Origin: Bacillota bacterium
Lineage (GTDB): Bacteria > Bacillota > Sulfobacillia > Sulfobacillales > Sulfobacillaceae
Reading direction: 5' to 3'
DNA length: 43,337 nt
Assembly (NCBI GenBank): GCA_021797825.1
Contig: JAJZZA010000025.1
Location: 1 to 43,337 of the forward strand
The notes beneath the pieces were generated by a model that ran no database searches, was not told the origin of the DNA, and was given only the letters and a program-made list of their open reading frames with translations. This document shows positions 1 through 6,803 of this stretch, in pieces. How positions within the stretch are numbered: the stretch's first letter is position 1; every line of letters starts with the position of its first letter. The position numbers and the translations under genes were made by a program.

Positions 1-1
1 G

Positions 2-58
2 GATGATGTAACTCCCGCGCAAGCGGGAGTGAGAGCCGCTGAGAGTGTGAAGGTATAG
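2..58 (+). pseudogene. C-terminal end of a TnpB-like protein (cut by window edge)
   Basis: An open frame enters from the left edge and ends at the TAG at 56-58, giving 18 codons (DDVTPAQAGVRAAESVKV). It lies just upstream of a hairpin typical of the right end of IS200/IS605-family elements, the place where the tnpB stop codon normally sits. The identity therefore rests on context and not on a domain, since the zinc ribbon and RuvC motifs would be outside the window. Whether the full gene is intact cannot be seen here. Confidence 0.45.
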
Positions 59-98
59 GTTTTTAGAACCCCCCGGATTTATCCGTGGGGAGGTTCAG
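11..98 (+). mobile_element. right end of an IS200/IS605-family element with omegaRNA-like hairpins
   Basis: Two structures are visible. The first is a perfect 8-bp stem closed by a GCAA (GNRA) tetraloop at 11-30. The second is an imperfect hairpin at about 67-95 (AACC plus a C-run and GGAT, then ATCCG, GGGG and GGTT), the usual subterminal hairpin of the IS605 right end and the 3' scaffold of TnpB omegaRNA. The element appears to end at about 97-98 in TTCA(G). The bases that follow, in the position of the omegaRNA guide, belong to a disrupted ISKra4-type transposase gene. The left end lies outside the window. Confidence 0.65.
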
Positions 99-355
99 AG
101 GCACTTTCCACGCGGCCGAATCCGATGGGCAAGCCCGTCGCCCGGTACCGCGGGTAGTCGATGCGATCGGCGTGATACATAAAATAGGCTTGTTCTCGGG
201 TCACGATCGCTTGCGCCGCTGGCGTTAAGGGTGGCATACCTTCCCAAAGGGAGGCCAGGACCGCCCTCATGGCGTAAGCGATGCCGGGCGTCTTCGGCCC
301 ACGCCGTGGCCGCCGCCGCGTCGGTGGGCCAGACGGTGTGGGCTACCTCCCACTG
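99..355 (-). pseudogene. ISKra4-family transposase, C-terminal remnant
   Basis: Read on the minus strand, one frame gives a piece beginning HTVWPTDAAAATAW and ending near RHRLRHE. After a small deletion near 265-275 a second frame continues with VLASLWEG, AYFMYHADRIDYPRYRA and GLPIGFGRVESA. These match the conserved C-terminal part of ISKra4 transposases (YF..HA.RMDY.RYRA.GLPIGSG.VESACK). The usual GSG has become GFG. The frame is broken after VESA by the TnpB element's right end, so the last residues before the stop derive from that insertion. The gene is thus truncated on both sides and frameshifted. Confidence 0.75.
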
Positions 356-370
356 TGCCGCCAAGCCCAA

Positions 371-508
371 TTGGCGGCTCCGGTGGTGGCCATCGGAGGA
401 ATCGGCCCCACCAATGCCGGCGCGGATGGGCTGGCCGTCATCTCGGCGGTGTCCGGGGCGCCCGACGTGCGGGCGGCATGCCGCGCGCTGGTGGACGCCA
501 GAGGCTAG
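371..508 (+). pseudogene. thiE: thiE 3' remnant (thiamine-phosphate synthase)
   Basis: The frame encodes LAAPVVAIGGIGPTN followed by AGADGLAVISAV and a tail ending ALVDARG and a TAG at 506-508. This is the end of the ThiE TIM barrel: the phosphate-binding GGI strand and the AGADG(V/L)AVISA(I/V) motif. Between GGI..N and AGADG about seven residues usually present in ThiE are missing, so even the surviving part carries a deletion. The 5' three quarters of the gene is absent and replaced by the ISKra4 remnant. A 7-bp inverted repeat (CCGCCAA at 358-364, TTGGCGG at 371-377) marks the junction and may be part of an IS terminus. Confidence 0.7.
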
Positions 509-1159
509 CGGAGCCTGGCCGTGTCCCCGGCCGGCTGGGTCACCAGGAATTATTGATCCCTGCGGAGGCGGAGCGGATCCCGCCTTGAGCCGGGCCAGCT
601 GGAGCCGGCACGTCGCCCAGGACGGGGCTCTTGGTGTCCCGAACAGGCCTCGGGGCGGCGGACCGGGGGCATTGCGCCAAACCCTGGGGTCCGTGCCCAG
701 CGTGCGGTGAGGACCGCCGGGAGCAGAAATGCGGTCGTGAACCCCTGCAGGCCCGCTCCCCCCGGCAACATCGGACCGTGGACGCAAACCGCGGCTCTCT
801 GGGCGCCAGGCGTTCCTTCGATGTCGGTTCCCCGGTTTAGGGAGATGCTTTCCGCCAAATGCCAACTAAAAATGAGAGCCAGCAGAAACGCCGCTTGCCA
901 CGTGGGTTCTGCCTGATGGTCGGGGCGGCAGCGGAGAAACTTCCCGGTCGTTCGCCGGCATTAGGCACCGAAGCCAAGCGGATATCCCGTCGGCAAGAAC
1001 CAGGCGGGTTGTCCCGGCGCCCAGTATAACCGGACCGTCGTGGGTCTGGCCAGAATGCCCGCCCCCAGCCTCAACAGCGATCTGGCGCGGGCGCGGCGGT
1101 CCTGGTAGAAGCGGAAAATGGCGGTGGCCGGGACCCGGTTCCATCCTTCGGCCGCGCGG
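509..1159. other. 650-bp stretch without an intact gene
   Basis: No open frame here has a convincing start, ribosome binding site and protein-like composition together. On the minus strand at about 915-705 one frame reads WQAAFLLALIFSWHLAES and later LQGFTTAFLLPAVL, two hydrophobic segments that look like pieces of a membrane protein, but the frame then dissolves into low-complexity Arg/Pro/Gly. It is best read as decayed DNA next to the insertion-sequence scars; no family can be named. Confidence 0.4.
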
Positions 1160-1450
1160 CTAGCGTCCTCCCAGGGCCCCCACCACCACGCCAGACAATA
1201 CGGCCACGCCCAAATTGCGCGTCGCCAAGCCGGCTGTCAGGGCGGCCGCCACCACTCCCAGATCAATGCCGGCCAGATGGGGCAGGTCGGCGACCATGAG
1301 GGTGGCAAAGGCGGCCGGGGCGACGTGGTTCAGCCAGGAGACCAGAGCCGATGACATCCGGAAGCGGCTCGCCGCCACCCAGGGCAATACGCGCTGGCCG
1401 TAACTGATGAAGGTCAGCCCCAACAGCAGAAACCACAGCTGGCCGGTCAT
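1160..1450 (-). CDS. azlD: AzlD-family branched-chain amino acid exporter, small subunit
   Basis: A 96-residue, very hydrophobic protein with about four predicted membrane segments, starting MTGQLWFLLLGLTFISYGQR and containing SWLNHVAPAAFATLM. Size and pattern match AzlD (DUF/transport family paired with AzlC). In characterised systems AzlC and AzlD together export branched-chain amino acids or toxic analogues. The start ATG (1448-1450) overlaps the end of the upstream azlC by 4 nt (ATGA), which indicates translational coupling. The true substrate cannot be read from the sequence. Confidence 0.85.
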   Translation of the reverse strand: MTGQLWFLLLGLTFISYGQRVLPWVAASRFRMSSALVSWLNHVAPAAFATLMVADLPHLAGIDLGVVAAALTAGLATRNLGVAVLSGVVVGALGGR

Positions 1451-2094
1451 GACACGCTTCCGGCGCGGGTGCTCCAGTATCCCGCGGTGGTTCCGACGAT
1501 AATCGGCACCATCATCAATGCGGTGGCTCCATGCAGCAGGCGCAGAGCCACGGCCAGCGAGGCGGCGAATCCCGCCGCGACCCATCCCGACGATTTTTTT
1601 GCAGCGGTTGCCGAGAGCCCGGCGAACAGGGCGGGCAGGGCGTACAGCAGAGGACGAAGCCATTGGTGGGGCAATGCCTGGATGGCCCCGATACCCAGCC
1701 AGGTCCCGGCTTGCCACGTACCGTAGGCAGCGACGGCGAGCCGACTCCAATTCCGTAGGGAGCCGGTGGGTTGATGAACCGCCGCCGCGTAGACCTCGTC
1801 GGTCAACAACGCGCCCACCCCAAACCGGTGCCGGCGAGCCCAGTCACTGCGGATGGCTTCGAGGTGGGGGCCATACAGCATGTGCCGAAGATTGATTAAT
1901 ATTCCTACGGTGATCACCATGGCGGGATTGGCGCCGGTCGCCAATAGGCCAATGGCGGCCGACTGCAAAGCCCCCGAATAGACAAAAGCCGACAGCAAAG
2001 CGACAAACGGCCACGGCAGATGCATGGTCGACGCCGCGACGCCAAATGCCATGGCCGCGGGCAGATATCCGGAAATGATTGCGCTGCGCAACAA
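1447..2094 (-). CDS. azlC: AzlC-family branched-chain amino acid exporter, large subunit
   Basis: A 215-residue integral membrane protein. The N-terminal half carries the family signature: GYLPAAMAFGVAAS, then LLSAFVYSGALQSAAIGLL and INLRHMLYG. The start is a TTG at 2092-2094, chosen because an AGGGGGG Shine-Dalgarno lies about 7 nt upstream and no better in-frame start exists. It forms a two-gene operon with azlD, to which it is coupled by an ATGA overlap. Family members export valine/leucine-type amino acids; in this organism the substrate is inferred only by homology. Confidence 0.88.
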   Translation of the reverse strand: MLRSAIISGYLPAAMAFGVAASTMHLPWPFVALLSAFVYSGALQSAAIGLLATGANPAMVITVGILINLRHMLYGPHLEAIRSDWARRHRFGVGALLTDEVYAAAVHQPTGSLRNWSRLAVAAYGTWQAGTWLGIGAIQALPHQWLRPLLYALPALFAGLSATAAKKSSGWVAAGFAASLAVALRLLHGATALMMVPIIVGTTAGYWSTRAGSVS

Positions 2095-2236
2095 AAATCC
2101 CCCCTAGCAGTAGTCTGAAGGGATTCGCGAGGGCGGCGCGAATGTCCTTTCGTCGCCGAGCGGCAAGTTGGGCAGGGTTTTCGCCTTCCGTCCGGCACAA
2201 GACGGGCGCCGCTACGGGGGGGCGCGGCGGATGCTC

Positions 2237-2854
2237 CTACGGGGGATTCGGCAGGATGTCCACCAGGGCCTCTTGCCGGCGGACGACCACGCGGCCGCCA
2301 GAGAGGCTGTTCATCTTTTGCAAGAGATGTGGCCAGTCGGCACAGGGAACCGTGAACGATGCCGTCACCCGGCTCTGGCATGCCAAGTTCAGGTTGCGGA
2401 CGGCTTGGCGAAGAATCGGAGACACTCGGTTCAGCGCCGCATAGGGCATCTCCACGGTTATATTCCAACAGGGCACAAGCTGGCCCCAGTCGGCAGAGTC
2501 GGCTGCGAGCTGGGCGGCACTGCGATACGCCCGCACCAATCCGCCGCGGCCCAGTTTGGTGCCGCCAAAATATCGCACCACAACAATCGCGGATTGGATG
2601 GCGGCTCGTTGGATCAGTGTTCTGAGGACGGGCAGTCCCGCCGTTCCGGGTGGTTCCCCATCGTCAAAGAATCTTTCTTGGCCGGCTTGCAGCCGGTAGG
2701 CGTGGACATAGTGGGTTGCCCCGGGATGGCGGCGCTTGATGTCGGCAACCAAGTCCGGCACCTGCTGGATGTTGCTTAACCGGAAGGCCTGGGCGATGAA
2801 TTCGGAACCTTGGATGATCCAACGAACCGGATGCGAATCCAACACGGTTTGCAT
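2237..2854 (-). CDS. yigZ: YigZ/IMPACT family protein
   Basis: A 205-residue protein with the UPF0029/YigZ N-terminal domain. The core motif FFDDGEPPGTAGLPVL is followed by VVVRYFGGTKLGRGGLVRAY at about residues 66-110, and a C-terminal DUF1949-like ferredoxin fold follows. The family is linked to translation regulation (IMPACT in eukaryotes); the bacterial function is not firmly established. I chose the ATG at 2852-2854, which has AGCAGGTG upstream. An in-frame TTG at 2882-2884 preceded by AAAGGGA would add ten residues and is the main alternative. The gene stands alone between azlC and a divergent glycosyltransferase gene. Confidence 0.88.
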   Translation of the reverse strand: MQTVLDSHPVRWIIQGSEFIAQAFRLSNIQQVPDLVADIKRRHPGATHYVHAYRLQAGQERFFDDGEPPGTAGLPVLRTLIQRAAIQSAIVVVRYFGGTKLGRGGLVRAYRSAAQLAADSADWGQLVPCWNITVEMPYAALNRVSPILRQAVRNLNLACQSRVTASFTVPCADWPHLLQKMNSLSGGRVVVRRQEALVDILPNPP

Positions 2855-3049
2855 TATCGCACCTGCTTCCCGCGACTTGGCCAAGTCTTGTCCCTTTGAG
2901 TTTACCCGAACTCACGGCTTAGAACATCTTTGGCATGTCTAAGGGGGGAGGGGACGGCATAGAGTGGACCCAAGGGAGTCCCCTAGTCAGTTTCCCGACG
3001 ATCATGGTAAGGTGGGGAAGGCATGTTGGGACGGGATGGAGGTGAGGTC

Positions 3050-4285
3050 GTGGACGATTTCCCCTCACCGGCGGACCAAAGCGTTGGCCGGTTGGCAGAA
3101 TGGATAGACTTGCTGCCTAACGACCACGAAACCGCACTAGCCGCACGACCCGATGTGATGGTGTTGGCGGCGCGGTACGGAGACGGCCATCTGCGGGCGG
3201 CAAAGGCTATCGGGATGGACATTGTGCTGCAGAACCCCAAAGTGAAACTCGCGATATTAGACTACTACAAATTTGTCAATCCGCGTCTGGACAACACGCT
3301 GCGGTGGCTCTACATGATGAGCGTGCGCTTTGTTCCGGCAGGATGGCGGTGGTTTTATCGTTCCACCCAGAAAATCAGTCCGGATTCACGGGCGCAGCAC
3401 TATTTGAACAGCATTGGCATGGACCATTTCTACGAAGCCATCCGTTCCGATCCCCCACAGGTGATTATTTCCACCTATCCCACCGCGGCTGGCGTCGTCT
3501 CCACCCTCAAACGCAAGGGGTGTTTGGATGTTCTGAATTATGTGGTGATGACCGATTACAGCGTGCACTCCCAGTGGATCCATCCGGGGGTGGATGGTTA
3601 TTTCGTGGGCGGTGACGACATGCGCGACGAACTTCTGGCGCGCGGCGTCGAGGCGGATAGGGTGGTGGTGTCGGGGATACCGGTCGATGAGCGGTTTCGC
3701 CAACCCGTGGATGCCGCGGCGGTAAGACACGGGTTGGGAATCGGGGAGGGTCCCGTGCTGTTGTTCATGGGAGGCTCTTATATGCCGCTGCGGGAATATG
3801 GCAACGTGCTGGAGGCCATGGACCAGGTGCCCCATCCCCACACCACGATTGTGGTGGCGGGCCGCGAGGAGAATCGTCGGGCTTTGGCCGAAACCTATCG
3901 CCGTCAGGCGAAGCATCCCATGGTGGTCATGGGTTATGTGGACAATGTGCATGAATTGATGGCCATCGCCAACCTGTTGGTGAGCAAGGCGGGGGGACTG
4001 ACCACCACGGAGGCGCTCTGCCGGGGATTGCCCATGGTGATCTATCGCCCGATTCCCGGACAGGAAGATGCTAACGCGGACTATCTGGTCCGCCACGGGG
4101 CGGGTCGTCGAGCCAAATCCCAACAGGACGTGACCGATGAGATTGACCGTCTGCTGGGGGATCCCTGGGAACTTTGGGCGATGGCCCGAGAAGCTCGGCA
4201 GCTTGGCCATCCGGATGCCGCCCTGGTGATTGCCCAAGCCGTCGGTCAGGCGCTTGACCGACGGCAGACGCATGCGCCGGCGTAA
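3050..4285 (+). CDS. UgtP/MGDG-synthase-like glycosyltransferase
   Basis: About 411 residues in a GT-B fold like UgtP/monogalactosyldiacylglycerol synthase. The N-terminal acceptor domain has VLAARYGDGHLRAAKAI and VIISTYPTAAGV. The C-terminal donor domain has the ADP/UDP-sugar motif SKAGGLTTTEAL and PIPGQEDANADYLV. Family members transfer hexose from a UDP-sugar to diacylglycerol at the cytoplasmic membrane face. The start is a GTG at 3050 with a near-perfect GGAGGTG Shine-Dalgarno five bases upstream. An ATG at 3023 would add nine residues but has a poorer site. The exact sugar and lipid acceptor are not determined. Confidence 0.85.
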   Translation: MDDFPSPADQSVGRLAEWIDLLPNDHETALAARPDVMVLAARYGDGHLRAAKAIGMDIVLQNPKVKLAILDYYKFVNPRLDNTLRWLYMMSVRFVPAGWRWFYRSTQKISPDSRAQHYLNSIGMDHFYEAIRSDPPQVIISTYPTAAGVVSTLKRKGCLDVLNYVVMTDYSVHSQWIHPGVDGYFVGGDDMRDELLARGVEADRVVVSGIPVDERFRQPVDAAAVRHGLGIGEGPVLLFMGGSYMPLREYGNVLEAMDQVPHPHTTIVVAGREENRRALAETYRRQAKHPMVVMGYVDNVHELMAIANLLVSKAGGLTTTEALCRGLPMVIYRPIPGQEDANADYLVRHGAGRRAKSQQDVTDEIDRLLGDPWELWAMAREARQLGHPDAALVIAQAVGQALDRRQTHAPA

Positions 4286-4498
4286 GCTCGGCGCAATGGG
4301 AGGCCATCGCTCTTGCCGGTGATCGATGACTGGGGAGGGATGCGGCCTGGCGTTGGGGCCCCATCGTGGGGACGCGGCTGTTGGGATGGGGGGTGGCGGC
4401 GCCGATTTGGGGGTGGCGATGGTGCTGCTCATGATGGGAATGTGGTATTGGCGCTTTCCGTTTCGTCAATATCGGGATGGGTGACGGGGGGTGGCGAG

Positions 4499-5740
4499 GT
4501 GCAGTGGCTAGCGGCAGGGGTTTTGGTCTGGCTGGTGGTCTACGCGATTCCCGACTGGTTGCTGCACCACCTGCAGTTGACCGCGTTCTTCGGGGCGCAG
4601 GAGACGCGCCGGCTGGCGCTGACGTTTGACGACGGTCCCGGGCCGGACACGCCCGATGTGCTCGATGCCTTGCGGGAGAACGCGGTGCAGGCGACGTTCT
4701 TTGTGGTCTGCGCGGGGGCTCGCCGGGCGCCGGAATTGCTGCGCAGGATGCTGAACGAGGGCCATGAGATTGGACTCCATGGGCGGCGGCATGTGTCGGC
4801 TTACCGGATGATGCCGTGGACCGCCTTTCACGACGTGGTGGCGGGCGTGCGCGAGGTCGAAGCCCTGACGGGAGTGCGCCCGACGCTCTACCGTCCACCC
4901 TGGGGGCACGTGAACCTGGGGACTTGGCTGGCCATCCGGCGCCTTCGCTTGACCCCGGTTTTTTGGCAGGTGGCGCCGGATGACTGGCGGGCCGACCGCA
5001 CCCCGGAGGAGATTGCCCGACGGGTAGTGCAATGGTCGCAACCGGGGGTTACGGTGGTACTGCATGACGCCGGGGGCGACCGCCGGCGAACGGTGGCGGC
5101 CGTGGGTCCGATCGTGCGGGGCTTGCGCAGCCTCGGGATAGAGCCGGGAGCGGTGCGGGAGCTGGCGCGCGCCCGGTCTTTTGGGCGCCAGGTCTGGACG
5201 TGGTGGGAAATTCGTTTTACCCGCGCCTGGGACGTCGAAGCCGTACCGGCGTCGGCGGGAGGTGCGCCGATTCTTCGCCTCGGGATTACCACCTACCATG
5301 GCCCCGACCGGGATTTGGGCGACCGCATCCTGACCGCCGGCAACGCGATGGGCGAAATTCACTTCGAGAATCTGGCGCTGTCGCGTCTTAGCGGCGGCCC
5401 CGCCGGGGGTCTTCGCGCTTTTCGGTTGGTGGTGCGGGCGCTTTCCGACCTGGCGGATTGCATTGAGCGGGATCCCCGCTATCGGGATCTGGCGGCGGTA
5501 GGCGGCGTGACGTTGCTTGACGCCCAAATCGCCTTGGAACGGGCGGGATTTCGCCGATTTACGGTGCGTGGCTGGAAAAAACTGTCGATGTGGATGTACC
5601 TTACACTGGTAATGGCCATTTATCATCACGCGGGATGGAGCACGTTACGAAGATTTTTTCATCTCCGCCCCGTGCTGGTGCTAATTTCCCGCGAGGACCT
5701 GTTCCGGCGCTACGGCAAACACCGGACGCGTCGCGCCTAG
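4499..5740 (+). CDS. polysaccharide deacetylase (NodB domain) with C-terminal extension
   Basis: About 413 residues: an N-terminal membrane segment (WLAAGVLVWLVVYAIP), a NodB domain at roughly 35-225, then some 190 further residues. All five NodB motifs are visible: TFDDGPGPD, HGRRHVSAY (metal His pair), RPPWG, APDDW and VVLHDAG. It should act as a metal-dependent de-N-acetylase of an envelope polysaccharide. The C-terminal part is rich in aromatic residues and has a hydrophobic patch (MWMYLTLVMAIYH); it may be a YkoP-like domain, but I am not sure. The GTG at 4499 follows a G-rich ribosome site. An upstream in-frame ATG at 4313 would add 62 Gly-rich, unlikely residues. Confidence 0.82.
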   Translation: MQWLAAGVLVWLVVYAIPDWLLHHLQLTAFFGAQETRRLALTFDDGPGPDTPDVLDALRENAVQATFFVVCAGARRAPELLRRMLNEGHEIGLHGRRHVSAYRMMPWTAFHDVVAGVREVEALTGVRPTLYRPPWGHVNLGTWLAIRRLRLTPVFWQVAPDDWRADRTPEEIARRVVQWSQPGVTVVLHDAGGDRRRTVAAVGPIVRGLRSLGIEPGAVRELARARSFGRQVWTWWEIRFTRAWDVEAVPASAGGAPILRLGITTYHGPDRDLGDRILTAGNAMGEIHFENLALSRLSGGPAGGLRAFRLVVRALSDLADCIERDPRYRDLAAVGGVTLLDAQIALERAGFRRFTVRGWKKLSMWMYLTLVMAIYHHAGWSTLRRFFHLRPVLVLISREDLFRRYGKHRTRRA

Positions 5741-6024
5741 CGGGGTTCCTCCGCATTTTGCCAATGGGGATTCAAGGTTTGCACCAGGCGTTGTCGAAAG
5801 GCGGGATTATCGGCCAGGCGTTGCACCAAACGCAGCACCGTGTCCTGTAAAATACCTTCGTCGCCGGCGCTCGGGGCCATCCACGCTACCATGAATTCGG
5901 CCATGATGTCCGCTAGCACCTGCCGGCCGGCGGGCGAAGCGAAAAACGTGTGCAGCCACCGTTCGGCGCGAGGCTCCAGGAATCGTTCCAAGCGTTCTTC
6001 GACTGCGCGCTCAATCGGCCACAT
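5737..6024 (-). CDS. small protein of unknown function (95 aa)
   Basis: A 95-residue protein beginning MWPIERAVEERLERFLEP, mostly alpha-helical in appearance and without signal peptide or membrane segment. I recognise no family. The ATG at 6022-6024 is preceded by AGGGGGGTG at good spacing on the minus strand. A GTG two codons upstream (6030) is too close to that site. Its end overlaps the end of the convergent deacetylase gene by 4 nt, and it diverges from the cox cluster. A possible promoter lies at 6069-6097. Confidence 0.6.
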   Translation of the reverse strand: MWPIERAVEERLERFLEPRAERWLHTFFASPAGRQVLADIMAEFMVAWMAPSAGDEGILQDTVLRLVQRLADNPAFRQRLVQTLNPHWQNAEEPR

Positions 6025-6068
6025 GGCCACACCCCCCTGATTTGTCGAAAAAAGAACTCCGCATTCTG

Positions 6069-6097
6069 GTAGTATGCCATTTTTCGGCCGCTGGCAA
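6069..6097 (-). promoter_or_regulatory. possible sigma-A promoter for the 95-aa unknown gene
   Basis: On the minus strand, TTGCCA (-35, 5 of 6 consensus bases) is followed after 17 bases by TACTAC (-10, weak). It lies about 45 nt upstream of the start at 6024. The -10 match is poor, so this is tentative. Confidence 0.3.
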
Positions 6098-6129
6098 GAA
6101 ACTTCGCCGCGATCGGTTTCATTTTAGCG

Positions 6130-6159
6130 TTGTCGCTACAGATTGGCGTGTGCTACCAT
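6130..6159 (+). promoter_or_regulatory. candidate promoter of the cox cluster
   Basis: TTGTCG (-35) and TACCAT (-10) are separated by 18 bases and lie about 95 nt upstream of the chosen coxS start. Each hexamer matches 4 of 6 consensus bases. It is the best sigma-A-like site in the gap between the divergent small gene and coxS. Confidence 0.4.
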
Positions 6160-6253
6160 GAGATACGCAACTTGATTTGGAAAATTGGCGCAATTGATTC
6201 GTGTGACCTCCCCTGGATTTTTCGAAGTTGACCTCAAGGAGGCGGGAACCACT

Positions 6254-6769
6254 GTGAATAACCAGGACACCGTACAAGTAACGATGACTGTTAACGGTCG
6301 GACTCGGGTTGAACAAGTTGAACCACGACTGTTGTTAGCCCATTTCCTGCGGGACCATCTCGGATTGACCGGTACGCATATTGGCTGTGATACCTCCCAA
6401 TGCGGGGCCTGCACGGTGTTGCTGGACGGGCAGGCGGTGAAATCCTGCACCGTTTTGGCGGTGCAAGCCGACCACCAGGCCGTTACCACCGTGGAGGGAT
6501 TAGGACAGCGCGGCGGCCTGCACCCGGTGCAACAGGCGTTTTGGGACAAGCACGGCCTGCAGTGCGGGTTTTGCACGCCCGGCGTGATGATGACCGCAGT
6601 GGGCTTGCTGCAGCAAAACCCGACACCCACCAGCGAGGAGATCCGGGAAGGCCTGGACGGGGTGATTTGCCGGTGCACCGGCTACGAAACCATCGTGCGG
6701 GCAGTGGCCGAAGCCGCCGCCGTGATGGCGGGCGAAGCCGGCCCGTCGGCAGCGGCTGCCAACGAGTAG
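6254..6769 (+). CDS. coxS: molybdenum hydroxylase iron-sulfur subunit (CoxS-like)
   Basis: A 171-residue small subunit of the xanthine oxidase/aerobic CO dehydrogenase family carrying two [2Fe-2S] clusters. The plant-type cluster ligands are Cys45, 50, 53 and 65 (GCDTSQCGACTV). The second cluster uses Cys104, 107, 139 and 141 (CGFCTPGVMM, CRCTGY). It passes electrons from the Mo centre of CoxL to the FAD of CoxM. The start chosen is a GTG at 6254, eleven bases after AAGGAGG; an upstream in-frame start at 6185 would add a tail not typical of the family. First gene of the cluster. Confidence 0.93.
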   Translation: MNNQDTVQVTMTVNGRTRVEQVEPRLLLAHFLRDHLGLTGTHIGCDTSQCGACTVLLDGQAVKSCTVLAVQADHQAVTTVEGLGQRGGLHPVQQAFWDKHGLQCGFCTPGVMMTAVGLLQQNPTPTSEEIREGLDGVICRCTGYETIVRAVAEAAAVMAGEAGPSAAAANE

Positions 6770-6803
6770 TCCATCATCAGCCAGCAAGGGAGGCGGGAAT
6801 CGG

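Noticed and set aside
95-865. Long minus-strand frame of 256 codons at the left edge
   Set aside because: Only the ~30-codon part that belongs to the ISKra4 remnant is protein-like; the rest is a GC-rich open frame without any motif.
4326-4484. 52-codon plus-strand frame with a hydrophobic segment (VAMVLLMMGMWYW) between the glycosyltransferase and the deacetylase
   Set aside because: The ribosome site is weak and the first half is Gly-rich and spacer-like; membrane-like content alone is not enough.
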